A stretch of DNA of 38,094 nt, taken from positions 1-38,094 of the forward strand of contig JACQAD010000173.1 in the NCBI GenBank assembly GCA_016195125.1. Reading direction: 5' to 3'. Origin of the DNA: Magnetospirillum sp. (GTDB taxonomy: Bacteria; Pseudomonadota; Alphaproteobacteria; Rhodospirillales; Magnetospirillaceae). Made by a program: the position numbers and the translations under genes. The notes below the pieces were generated by a model. The model searched no databases, had not been told where the DNA came from, and saw only the letters and a program-made list of their open reading frames with translations. Below are positions 9,440-18,745 of the stretch, piece after piece; within the stretch, counting starts at the first letter, position 1; each line of letters opens with the position of its first letter.

Positions 9440-10468
9440 TCAACACGCTCGTGCGTGTCGGGTGAGGGGGCGCAGATATCCCAGGAATTCCGCCGCGACC
9501 CGGTTCCAGGAAAAGCGGGTGGCGTAATGGCGGCATTCGACCGGCGAGATGGTCAGGGCCCGCATGGCCGCCGCCCGCAGATCGTGGTCCAGCACGCCGA
9601 CCGGGGCGCCGCCGATCACGTCCAGGGGGCCGGGGACCGGAAAGGCGGCGACCGGCACCCCCGAGGCCAGCGCCTCCAGCATTACCAGCCCGAAGGTATC
9701 GGTCAGGCTGGGGAAGACGAAGACATCGCCGGCGGAGAAGGCCCTTGCCAGTTCGCCATCGCCGTTGACGATGCGGAAATGGGCGTCGGGAAAGCGCTTC
9801 ATCAGCCCGGCTCGGGCCGGGCCGTCGCCGATCACCACCTTGGAACCGGGCAGGTCCAGGGACAGGAAGGCGGGCAGGTTCTTCTCCACCGCCACCCGGC
9901 CCACATACATGAAGATGGGCCGCGGCAGGTCGAGGAAATCCTTGCCCATGGGCCGGAAGGTGGCGGTATCGACGCCGTGGGACCAGGCGGCGGCGGCGGT
10001 GAAGCCCATCTGGGTCAACTCGCGATAGACCGAGGGCGACGGGCACAGCACCGTCGACGAGGCGCCGTGAAAGCGCCGCATCACCCAATAGGGCCAGGAC
10101 AGCGGTACACCGGTACGGGCCCGGACATATTCGGGAAATTTGGTGTGGTAGGCGGTGGTGAAGGGCAAGTTCTTCTTACGGCACCACGACCGCGCCGCCC
10201 AGCCCAGCGGCCCCTCGGTGGCGATATGGATGGCGTCGGGCGCGAAGTCGGCCAGCATCCGCCCCAACCGGGCACCGGGCAGCAACGACAGGGGAATCTC
10301 GGGATAGGACGGGCAGGGGATGGTGGTGAAGGCCGAGGGTTCCATCACACCGACCCGGTGGCCCATATCCTCCAGCGTCCGGCTCAGGGTGGACAATACG
10401 CGGACCACGCCGTTGCGCTGCGGGGTCCAGGCGTCGGTGACCAAGGCGATGCGCATCCGTCTCTCCAT
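9440..10468 (-). CDS. GT4-type glycosyltransferase (alpha-mannosyltransferase-like)
   Basis: MRIALVTDAWTPQRNGVVRVLSTL; FMYVGRVAVEKNLPAFL; VFVFPSLTDTFGLVMLEALASGVPVAAFPVPGP. Confidence 0.9.
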   Translation of the reverse strand: MERRMRIALVTDAWTPQRNGVVRVLSTLSRTLEDMGHRVGVMEPSAFTTIPCPSYPEIPLSLLPGARLGRMLADFAPDAIHIATEGPLGWAARSWCRKKNLPFTTAYHTKFPEYVRARTGVPLSWPYWVMRRFHGASSTVLCPSPSVYRELTQMGFTAAAAWSHGVDTATFRPMGKDFLDLPRPIFMYVGRVAVEKNLPAFLSLDLPGSKVVIGDGPARAGLMKRFPDAHFRIVNGDGELARAFSAGDVFVFPSLTDTFGLVMLEALASGVPVAAFPVPGPLDVIGGAPVGVLDHDLRAAAMRALTISPVECRHYATRFSWNRVAAEFLGYLRPLTRHARAC

Positions 10469-11177
10469 GTTTGCAGGAGAGGCCTAGGCCCGGCTGGGCG
10501 CAATCCACCAGGGTGACGCCGGGACCGGCCAGGCGGGCCAGGGCCGGGGCCAAGAGCGGGAAATGGGTACAGCCGAGGACCAGGCAATCGGCCCCTTCGC
10601 TCTGGTCGAACAGCGGGGCGAGATAGTGGCGGGCGACGCTTTCGACGATGGGGCCGTCGGTCAGGCCTTCCTCGGCCAGGGCCACGAACAGCGGGCAGGG
10701 AATACAGCGGACCTGGGCGTCGTCGCGCCGCTGGGCGATGGCGCGCTCATAGGCTTCCGAACGGCAGGTGCCCTCGGTGGCGGCCACCAGGATCCGGCCG
10801 CTGGCCGAGGCGCGGGCGGCACCGGCGGCACCGGCCTCGACCACGCCCAGCACGGGCAGGTCGGGAAAGCGCTCGGCAATGGCGTCCAGGGCTACCGCCG
10901 AGGCGGTGTTGCAGGCCACCACCAGCGCCTTGATTCCCGTCTCAACCAGAAATTCAGCCGCCTGAACCGCATAGCGCGTCACGGTGCGGGGTGATTTGGT
11001 GCCGTAGGGTTGGCGGGCCACGTCGCCAAGATAAAGCAGATGCTCGTTTGGCATGGCCTTGCGGATGGCCGCGGCGACAGTCAGGCCGCCGACGCCGGAA
11101 TCAAAGATACCGATTGGATATGTCGCGAGTACAGGATTGTCTGAGGTGAACACTGTCGTGTGACGTCCCGAAGTCAT
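10176..11177 (-). CDS. murI: Glutamate racemase with an aberrant C-terminus; recognisable homology ends near 10490, after which the ORF runs out of frame through the glycosyltransferase gene
   Basis: GIFDSGVGGLTVAAAI, VVACNTASAVALDA, DCLVLGCTHFPLL racemase motifs; homology stops after GVTLVDCAQPG. Confidence 0.8.
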   Translation of the reverse strand: MTSGRHTTVFTSDNPVLATYPIGIFDSGVGGLTVAAAIRKAMPNEHLLYLGDVARQPYGTKSPRTVTRYAVQAAEFLVETGIKALVVACNTASAVALDAIAERFPDLPVLGVVEAGAAGAARASASGRILVAATEGTCRSEAYERAIAQRRDDAQVRCIPCPLFVALAEEGLTDGPIVESVARHYLAPLFDQSEGADCLVLGCTHFPLLAPALARLAGPGVTLVDCAQPGLGLSCKHGETDAHRLGHRRLDPAAQRRGPRIVHPEPDAGGYGPPGRCDGTLGLHHHPLPVLSRDSPVVAARCPVGADAGRLRARRHPYRHRGAAGLGGAVVVP

Positions 11178-11359
11178 TGAAATCTGCTGTTCGTCTCATG
11201 CCGTAATTGAAGAGGAGCGGAAAATTCTCGGCCTACCATGTGATTTTCCACCCCTGGAGCCTTGGACAGCGTGGTCAAATATCCTATAAGCTGCTTCTAA
11301 TCGCTTCGGAGGTTGGGTTCAACCGCCGACCGAGGAAAGGGAAGAGGGCGTTGGAACTG

Positions 11360-12202
11360 ATGGGGCATTCCAGTGTCGCCGGCGGATCGGGGGCCGGCCT
11401 TCCGCCGGCTCGGCCGGTGCGGTGGTCGCTTGCCCGCAAGGTCTCGCTGGCGCTGGTTTCCATTCTACTGTTCACCCAGTTGATGGCCGCCTTCTTCGCA
11501 TATTACAAGTTCGAAAGCGTTTACTCCTCCCTGGTCCAATCCCGCTACAGCTTCGTCGTCTTCACCATCAAGAAACGGGTGGAGGACAATCTCAACCTGG
11601 GGTTTGCTCTGCGTCAATTGCGCCAGGTCCAGGAAATCATCGAGCGGGAGAAATCCCGCGATGCCCAGATTCTGGCGGTCGAAGTCTACGATTTCCGCGG
11701 CGAGGTGCTGTTCGACACCGATCGCGGCGCCATCGGCACCAAGGTCGCCGACAGCCTGTTCGAGGCCATCCGCACCGGCAGTTCCCAATCCCTGTCCTTC
11801 AGCGTCATCGACGAGGACAACCTCATCGTCGGCCTGCCCCTGGTCAACAATCTGGGCAAGGTCGAGGGTGGCGTGGTGCTGCGCTATCCCATCGCCTATG
11901 TGGAAAAGGGGCTCTCCGGGCTGATGGTCCAACTGAGCAAAAGCATCGCCATGGCCGTGGCGGTGTTCTCGGTGGTGGCCGTACTCGGCCTCTATATCCT
12001 GTTCGGAGGCGTGGGACGCAAGCTGGGCAGCATGGAGCAGACCCTGACCGAGGTCATGAGCGTCGGCGGCCAGGCCATTCCCGAGGGCGGCGGCGATGCC
12101 TTCGAGGAACGCTTCGCCGAATTCGTTGCCAAGACCCGCGAAACCGTCGACCATATCCGTGACGCCACGGAAGAGGTCGGCCGCCTCGACCGGTTGCAAT
12201 AG
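11360..12202 (+). CDS. Membrane sensor-like protein (TM - extracytoplasmic domain - TM) without a recognisable output domain
   Basis: TM segment LARKVSLALVSILLFTQLMAAFFAYY, periplasmic region, second TM SIAMAVAVFSVVAVLGLYILF, then a short coiled coil; ends 3 nt before the next gene. Confidence 0.6.
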   Translation: MGHSSVAGGSGAGLPPARPVRWSLARKVSLALVSILLFTQLMAAFFAYYKFESVYSSLVQSRYSFVVFTIKKRVEDNLNLGFALRQLRQVQEIIEREKSRDAQILAVEVYDFRGEVLFDTDRGAIGTKVADSLFEAIRTGSSQSLSFSVIDEDNLIVGLPLVNNLGKVEGGVVLRYPIAYVEKGLSGLMVQLSKSIAMAVAVFSVVAVLGLYILFGGVGRKLGSMEQTLTEVMSVGGQAIPEGGGDAFEERFAEFVAKTRETVDHIRDATEEVGRLDRLQ

Positions 12203-12205
12203 ACC

Positions 12206-14299
12206 ATGGCCATGACCCTCGACCGCACCCGCCCGCTGTTCATCCGCCTGCTGCTGCTGGTCCTGATCGTTCTGGTGCCGCCGGTGGCGTGGGTGACCAT
12301 CGATGCCATGGCCGAGTTCAGCCAGGGTCTGATCCCGGAAATGGACAAGAAGGCCGAAACCATCGGCCGCGACCTTGAAGCGTCCATCGAGCGTGCCGTC
12401 AATTTCGGCATTCCCCTCGATAAGCTGGAGGGAATGGGTGAGTTCTTCTCTCCCGTTCTGGCGGCCAATCCTGAAATCCGCTATCTGGCCGTCACCGACC
12501 GCAAGGGGAACGTCTTGTTCATGCAGGGCATCGACAAGGCGAGCATCGAGTCCTTCTACACCTCGGCTGATTTCGGTGAGGTCGATCACGCCCATAAATC
12601 CATTCTCGGCCCCTTCATCGACATGGCCCAACCGCTGGTCACCAAGGCGGGGCGCGTCGGACAGGTTCATGTGGGCACGGACCAGGATTACGTCCGCGAG
12701 CGTCTGATGGAGATCGCCATCGATCTGGCGGTGGTGACCCTGGTGGCATTGCTGATCGCCGTTGAAATCCTCCTCTTCGTGGTGACCTTCAACATCACCG
12801 GACCCATGCGCGTGGTCGGGACCGTGATCGACAAGGTCCGGCGCGGTGATTTCGGCTTCATGGCCGGGGTTACCTCCGACGACGAGGTTGGCCGCTTCGT
12901 GCACGGATTCAACGGGGCCATCCGCTACGCCGACACGCTGTTCCGCCGTCTCGAGGCCTATCTGGACGAGGTCAAATCGGCTCATTTCGATCCGGGCGTG
13001 GTCGAGCAGGTCAGGGATATCGAATCCAGGGTGAAATTCCTGTTCCGCTTCGCCCGCACCGGCCAGCCGGAGACGGTCAACGAGCATCAGGCCACCGACA
13101 TCCGCCTGCCCCTGTTCCTGTTCGTGTTCGCCGAGGAAATCTCGCGCTCGTTCATGCCCCTTTACATCCGCGACCTCTATGCGCCCATTCCGGGCCTGTC
13201 GCCGGAAATGGTGATCGGCCTGCCCATCGCCCTGTTCATGCTGGTGATCGCCCTGGCCTCGCCGTCGGCCGCCATGCTGGCCAATCGGGTGGGAGCGCGC
13301 CGGGTCTTCCTGATCGGCCTGGTTCCCGCCACCATCGGTTTCGTCATGTCCGCCCTGGCCATGAGCGTCTACGACCTGATCCTGTGGCGAATGGCCACGG
13401 CGCTGGGATATGCCTTCATCACCATGGCCTGCCAAGGCTACATCGCCCAGGTCTCGCACCAGCAGAAACGGGCTCAGGGATTGGGCGTCTATGTGGGTGC
13501 GGTGCTGACCGCCAGCGTCTGCGGCACCGGCTTCGGCGGCGTTCTGGCCGAGCGCGTCGGGTATCGCACCACCTTCTGGGTGGCGGCGATACTGACCATC
13601 GTTACCGCCGTGCTGATCTACCGGCTGCTGGACAGCGCGCAACCCAATGCCGAGACGGCGGCGCCGCGCAAGCGCGAGTTCCTGCGTCTGCTGCGTAACT
13701 GGCGTTTCTCGGTGCTGGTGGCCTTCGCCGCCATTCCCAGCAAGATCGCGCTGACCGGCTTCCTGTTCTTCCTGGTCCCCCTGACGCTCAGCCAGAATCC
13801 CAATATCGATCTGGGCGATATGGCGCGAATCATGATGGCCTATCCCATTTCCGTGGTGCTGATGTCGCCGCTGGTGGCGCGCTTCGCCGACCATGTGGGA
13901 TGGAAGGCCGGGCTGGTGGCGGTGGGTGGACTGATCGGTGGCGCCGCCCTGGTGCTGCCCTTCTTCTGGGAGCCGGTGGTGGTGATCCCCGTTTCCATCT
14001 GGTTGCTGGGCATCTCCCAGGGTCTGTCGGCCTCGCCGCAATTGGCCATGATCCCCGATCTGTGCTGGACCGAGTGCCGGATCATGGGCCAGACCAATGT
14101 CCTGGCCTTCCTGCGTCTGGCCGAGCGGGTGGGCAGCTTCGCCGGGCCGCTGCTGGCCGCCTGCTTCATTCCCGCCTACGGCTATAACGGTGCCATCATC
14201 GCCTTGGGCGTGGTGGTGGCGGGGCTGGCCTCGGTGTTCGCGCTGTTGTCCTTCGCCTACCACGCCGGCCCCCATATCGAGACGGAGTGGGGAGAATGA
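12206..14299 (+). CDS. Chimeric sensor: TM - extracytoplasmic sensor - TM - HAMP-like linker fused to a major facilitator superfamily (MFS) transporter domain
   Basis: LLLVLIVLVPPVAWVTIDAM TM, periplasmic region, TM, FNITGPMRVVGTVIDKVRRGDFGFMAGVTSDDEVGRFVHGFN (HAMP-like), then about 400 aa of multi-TM MFS sequence including [23 protein letters not shown] and FGGVLAERVGYRTTFWVAAILTIV. Confidence 0.8.
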   Translation: MAMTLDRTRPLFIRLLLLVLIVLVPPVAWVTIDAMAEFSQGLIPEMDKKAETIGRDLEASIERAVNFGIPLDKLEGMGEFFSPVLAANPEIRYLAVTDRKGNVLFMQGIDKASIESFYTSADFGEVDHAHKSILGPFIDMAQPLVTKAGRVGQVHVGTDQDYVRERLMEIAIDLAVVTLVALLIAVEILLFVVTFNITGPMRVVGTVIDKVRRGDFGFMAGVTSDDEVGRFVHGFNGAIRYADTLFRRLEAYLDEVKSAHFDPGVVEQVRDIESRVKFLFRFARTGQPETVNEHQATDIRLPLFLFVFAEEISRSFMPLYIRDLYAPIPGLSPEMVIGLPIALFMLVIALASPSAAMLANRVGARRVFLIGLVPATIGFVMSALAMSVYDLILWRMATALGYAFITMACQGYIAQVSHQQKRAQGLGVYVGAVLTASVCGTGFGGVLAERVGYRTTFWVAAILTIVTAVLIYRLLDSAQPNAETAAPRKREFLRLLRNWRFSVLVAFAAIPSKIALTGFLFFLVPLTLSQNPNIDLGDMARIMMAYPISVVLMSPLVARFADHVGWKAGLVAVGGLIGGAALVLPFFWEPVVVIPVSIWLLGISQGLSASPQLAMIPDLCWTECRIMGQTNVLAFLRLAERVGSFAGPLLAACFIPAYGYNGAIIALGVVVAGLASVFALLSFAYHAGPHIETEWGE

Positions 14300-15330
14300 G
14301 ACGCCTCGCATCCCTTGCCGTCATGCTGTGCGCCCTCTTCCTCGGGCCGATGACCGGCGGCGCCTGGGCCGCCGAACCCGCCGCCAAGCCCTACCGCATC
14401 TACATGGCGTTGTGGCGTGGCTGGGAGGATGCGGCCCAGGGCTTCAAGGATTACTTCGCCAACCAGGGCATTCCGGTAGAGCTGATCATCCGCGACGCCG
14501 GCCAGGACAAGGAAAAGCTCAAGGAATTCGTCGCCGAAGCCAAAAGCCTGCAGGTGGATCTGGTCTTCACCTGGGGCACCACGGTCACCGAGGAGATGCT
14601 GGGCCGGTATGACGATCCCGACAAGCAATCGCACATCACCAAGATCCCGGCGGTGTTCGCCATCGTCTCGCAGCCCCTGGGCGGCGTGGTGCCCAGTCTG
14701 GTCTCGTCGGGCCGCAACATCACCGGCACCACCTATCTGGTTCCCATGGAGACCCAGGTCAACCTGATCCAGTCCTATCGCCCCCTCAAGCGCCTGGGCA
14801 TGGTGTTCAATCCGCTGGAGCGCAACTCCCAGGTGGCGGTGGAGCAGCTGACCAGCATCGGCCATTCCATGGGCTTCGATCTTGTCGCCCTGCCGGTGGA
14901 TGTGGCCGAGGGCAAGCCGCGACCGGCCAGCATCGCCCTCAAGGTCGCCGAGTTGAAGGCCGCAAGGGTCGACTTCATCTATATTCCGCCGGACACCTTC
15001 CTGAACATCAACCGCGACCTGCTGACCCAGGCGGCGCTGGATCACGGCATTCCCACCTTCGCCGCCGCCGAGAATCCGGTGGTGACCTCCAAGGCCATGT
15101 TCGGCGGCGTCTACCGCTATTACACGGTGGGCCAGCTGACCGCCTACAAGGCCGAGCAGATCCTGGTTCACAAGATGGCGCCCGGCGACATTCCCATTGA
15201 TGCGCCCAAGCGTCTGTCGGTGCTGATCAATATGCCGGTTGTACGCCAGCTCGGCCTCTTCCCGCCCATGAAGCTGCTGGGGCTGGCCGAGGTGATCGAC
15301 CGCGCCGAGGGCAAGGAGATCAAGCCGTGA
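14296..15330 (+). CDS. ABC-type substrate-binding protein (ABC_sub_bind / TrpX-like family)
   Basis: Signal peptide; KPYRIYMALWRGWEDAAQGFKDYFANQGI...LVFTWGTTVTEEML...VFAIVSQPLGGVVPSLVSSGRNITGTTYLVP; ATGA overlap with the preceding gene. Confidence 0.8.
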   Translation: MRRLASLAVMLCALFLGPMTGGAWAAEPAAKPYRIYMALWRGWEDAAQGFKDYFANQGIPVELIIRDAGQDKEKLKEFVAEAKSLQVDLVFTWGTTVTEEMLGRYDDPDKQSHITKIPAVFAIVSQPLGGVVPSLVSSGRNITGTTYLVPMETQVNLIQSYRPLKRLGMVFNPLERNSQVAVEQLTSIGHSMGFDLVALPVDVAEGKPRPASIALKVAELKAARVDFIYIPPDTFLNINRDLLTQAALDHGIPTFAAAENPVVTSKAMFGGVYRYYTVGQLTAYKAEQILVHKMAPGDIPIDAPKRLSVLINMPVVRQLGLFPPMKLLGLAEVIDRAEGKEIKP

Positions 15331-15954
15331 CCAAGCCGCTGCGGATCATCGTCTGCACCAAGATGGATCTGGCCGGGGCGCTGGTTCTCAACACCCTTCT
15401 GCCCCGTCTCGGCGATTGCCGGATCACGGTGCTGATGTCGGAAAAGACCCGGCCGGTGGAAAATTCCGTGCCGGAACTGGCCGAGATCAAATTCTTCGAG
15501 CGCGACCTGCCCATCGATATTTTGTTCCCGCTACTGGATCGGGCCGGGGGGGAGGGGGCGCCCTTGCTGACCTTCGCCGGACTGGCGGCGCGGCACGATA
15601 TCGCTATCGAGAGCATCTCCGACCTCAACGGCCCCGAGGGCGAGGCCAAGATCCGGGCCTTTGCCCCCGATCTGATCATCTCGGCCCGCTTCTCGCTGAT
15701 CTTCAAGCCCAACATCTACGAGATTCCCCATTTCGGAACCTACAACGTCCATCCGGGGGCTCTGCCGCGCTATGCCCAGCCACCGCCAATACGGCTCGCT
15801 GCCGGGCTCTGATGCCTTCGCCGCCTTCCGCGCCAAGGGGCTGAAGGTCTTCGAGCCCAAGGAATATCTCGACATTCTGGCCGGCTTCCTGCCGCCGGGC
15901 GTGGGCATGCCCGTGGCGGTGGAGAGCGCGGTCGCCACGGGGCGGGGGGGCTGA
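15327..15954 (+). pseudogene. Formyltransferase-family gene with internal deletion/frameshift: N-terminal part in the 15327 frame, C-terminal part in the 15772-15954 frame
   Basis: N-part ends FGTYNVHPGALPRYA, which normally continues into the rest of the catalytic domain; C-part HRQYGSLPGSDAFAAFRAKGLKVFEP is a typical formyltransferase tail in another frame; about 70-80 intervening residues appear to be missing. Confidence 0.7.
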
Positions 15955-18731
15955 TGCTACTTCGCACGCGCGTCACCCTGATCGTGACCATCACCTACTC
16001 GCTGCTGGTGGCGGGCCTGACCTTTGCCGGCTTGAAGAACGAGGAACTGGCCGACGAGCGCTACGCCAAGGCGACGTTGAACGGCCAGCAGATCTTCTGG
16101 GACAAGCTGGTGGAAAACACCGTGCAGCGCCTGGAAGCGGCGGTACCGGTGGTCACCGCCAATCAGGACATGATCGGGGCCATCACCCGCAAGAGCCCCT
16201 CCCAGGTGCGCGAGTCCATGGTGAGCACCGCCGAGCATCTGTCGCGCCGGGGCCTGGGGTCGCGGGTCGAGATCGTCGGGCTGGACGGAGACCTGTTGTA
16301 TTCGTCCAGGGGCTCGTTGCTGGAGACCCCCCTGGTGGATTCGGGCACCATCCGCCTGATCGCCGAGACCGGCAAGGCCCGGACCGGCATCATGCAGAAC
16401 AGCGACAAACAGTTCATCGCCGCCATCACTCTGCCGCTCAACAGTCTGGACGGGAGTGTGGTGGGAACCGCCACCATCGTTTCGGACCTGCGGCCGCCGC
16501 TGGAGGAGTTCAAGACCTCCACCGGCTCGGACGTCTTCCTGGTGGACCGTAGCGGCCATATGACCGACGGCACCAACGACCTGTTGTGGAAGGTGTTCGA
16601 ATCCAAGATTTCCGTCCGCAAGAGCCGCCTGGAAACCTGGCGTGACGGTTCGCGCTTTTACTCGGTGGTGGTCTTCCCGCTGAGTGATGGCGAGGGGCGG
16701 GTCATCGGCGCCCTGGTCAGCGCCCGGGATTCCACCGATACCCAGGCCCGGCAGTATCAGATTCGCATGATCGCCATCGGCGCGGTGGGCTGCTTCCTGA
16801 TTTTCGTTCTGGCGGTCTTCTCGGTTTATCTGCGCCGTTCCTTCGATCCCCTGGATCAGGCCATCACGGTGCTGAACGCCCTGTCACGGGGGGATACCTC
16901 GGTGACGCTCGACGTGCGCCACGACAATGATGAGATCGGCCGCATCGCCAGTACGGTCGGCGTGTTCCGCGAGAACGCCATCAAGATCGACCTGCTGGAA
17001 GAACGCCGCGAGCGCCAGCGCCGCCGCCAGGAATTGTTCATCCGCCTGCAGATGCTCAAACTGTCCGAGATGCTCGAGCAGGATGCCCGTGAGGCGGTGC
17101 TGGGCGACCTCAAGCAGATCGAGGAATTGTCCAGCCGCTCGGCCGCCAACGGTGAGGGCGGAAATGGCGCCAAGGGCGAACTGGACGTGCTGGCGGTTGC
17201 CTTCCAAACCATGTCGGCGCGCATCCGCGAGCAGCATGAACGGTTGGAATCCCTGATCGCCGAGCGGACCCGCGACGTGGAGATCCTGCGCGAGGCCTTG
17301 CGCACCCGCGACCAGTTGGCGGCGCTTCGCCAGGAACTGGACTTCGCCCGCGAACTGCAATTGTCGTCGCTGCCCCAGGTCTTTCCCCCCTTCCCGGATC
17401 GGGGCGAGTTCCAGATCCATGCCTCCATGGTCCCGGCCAAGGAGGTTGGCGGCGATTTCTACGACTTCTTCCTCATCGATCACCACCATCTGGGGTTCGT
17501 CATCGGCGACGCCTCGGGCAAGGGTGTGCCGGCGGCCATGTTCATCGCCATCACCCGCTCGCTGGTCAAGGCGGTGGCGCCGTTGTCGGCCAGCCCGGGC
17601 GAGTGCCTGGCCTTCGTCAACACCATGCTGTCGCGCGACAATCCCCAGACCCTGTTCGCCACCTGCTTCTACGGCGTGCTCGATACCCGCAATGGCGAAG
17701 TCGCCTTCTGCAACGCGGGCCATCCGCCGCCCATGATCCTGCGGGGCGACAAGGTGGTGGAAACCATCCGCGTCGTCTCGGGCGTGGCCCTGGGAGTGAT
17801 GGAGGATCTGGACTACGAGACCGGCAGTTTCACCCTGAAGCCCGGCGACGTGGTCCACCTTTATACCGACGGTGTCACCGAGGCCCAGGATTCCGTCGAT
17901 ACCCTTTATGACGAGCCCCGTCTGATCGCCGAATTGGGCCGCACCGAGGACAGCACCCCGGAAGCGGTGATCGCCCAGGTTCTGCGCTCGGTCGAGGCCT
18001 TCGTCGGCAATGCGCCACAATTCGACGACATCACCATGTTGACCTTGCGCTTCGATCAGGCTTCCATTGACGTGGATGCGCATGTGGAGCCCCAGCGGCG
18101 GCTGATGCTGACCGGGTTTCAGGCGACGGGAGAAAACGAGATGGACGGCAAGCCGGAGACGCAGCCGGCCGGGCCTCGCCTGGATGAGGAGCGAATGGTC
18201 GAGGGTGCCGGTGAGGCGCCCGCCGCCATGCCGGTCCTGCGGGGTGTGGTGCGCCCGGCCCTGCCGGCACGGCAAGCCGAGGCAGCCCCGCCGCCGATCC
18301 GAATGGCCGAACCGGATCGGGTCGAAACCTCCATCGTCAACGATGTGGGTGAATTGGAGCGGCTGGCGCTGATCGCCGACGCCTTCGTCGAGAAGCACGG
18401 TTTGCCCGAGAAACTGGCGTTTAACCTGAATGTATGTCTGGACGAACTCATCACCAATATCATCTCCTATGGATATGACGACGAGGGGGTCCATACGATA
18501 GAGGTTGAATTTTCGTATGACGGATGCGAGTTCGTTACGCGCATCGTCGACGATGCCAAGGAGTACAATCCCTTCATCGAAGCGCCCGAGCCCGACCTGG
18601 ATCTGGACGTGGACGACCGCCCTATTGGCGGATTGGGAGTGTTCCTGGTAAAGGAATTCATGGACGGGACGGATTATGCGCACGAGGGTGGTCATAACAC
18701 CACCACCCTGCGCAAGATGATTACGGCTTAG
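15954..18731 (+). CDS. Sensor - HAMP - coiled coil - PP2C-type (SpoIIE/RsbU) phosphatase - HATPase (RsbW-like) fusion protein
   Basis: N-terminal TM and extracytoplasmic sensor; HAMP region SFDPLDQAITVLNALSRGDTSVTL; PP2C motifs VGGDFYDFFLID, IGDASGKGVPAAMFIA, HLYTDGVTEAQ, FDDITMLTLRF; HATPase N-box NLNVCLDELITNIISYGY and G-box IGGLGVFLVKEFMDG. Confidence 0.9.
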   Translation: MLLRTRVTLIVTITYSLLVAGLTFAGLKNEELADERYAKATLNGQQIFWDKLVENTVQRLEAAVPVVTANQDMIGAITRKSPSQVRESMVSTAEHLSRRGLGSRVEIVGLDGDLLYSSRGSLLETPLVDSGTIRLIAETGKARTGIMQNSDKQFIAAITLPLNSLDGSVVGTATIVSDLRPPLEEFKTSTGSDVFLVDRSGHMTDGTNDLLWKVFESKISVRKSRLETWRDGSRFYSVVVFPLSDGEGRVIGALVSARDSTDTQARQYQIRMIAIGAVGCFLIFVLAVFSVYLRRSFDPLDQAITVLNALSRGDTSVTLDVRHDNDEIGRIASTVGVFRENAIKIDLLEERRERQRRRQELFIRLQMLKLSEMLEQDAREAVLGDLKQIEELSSRSAANGEGGNGAKGELDVLAVAFQTMSARIREQHERLESLIAERTRDVEILREALRTRDQLAALRQELDFARELQLSSLPQVFPPFPDRGEFQIHASMVPAKEVGGDFYDFFLIDHHHLGFVIGDASGKGVPAAMFIAITRSLVKAVAPLSASPGECLAFVNTMLSRDNPQTLFATCFYGVLDTRNGEVAFCNAGHPPPMILRGDKVVETIRVVSGVALGVMEDLDYETGSFTLKPGDVVHLYTDGVTEAQDSVDTLYDEPRLIAELGRTEDSTPEAVIAQVLRSVEAFVGNAPQFDDITMLTLRFDQASIDVDAHVEPQRRLMLTGFQATGENEMDGKPETQPAGPRLDEERMVEGAGEAPAAMPVLRGVVRPALPARQAEAAPPPIRMAEPDRVETSIVNDVGELERLALIADAFVEKHGLPEKLAFNLNVCLDELITNIISYGYDDEGVHTIEVEFSYDGCEFVTRIVDDAKEYNPFIEAPEPDLDLDVDDRPIGGLGVFLVKEFMDGTDYAHEGGHNTTTLRKMITA

Positions 18732-18745
18732 GAGACGGTCTGGTT

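Noticed and set aside
11465-14311. 948-aa minus-strand ORF
   Set aside because: Antisense shadow of the sensor and HAMP-MFS genes; low-complexity Gln/His/Gly composition
16884-18695. 603-aa minus-strand ORF
   Set aside because: Antisense shadow of the PP2C-HATPase gene
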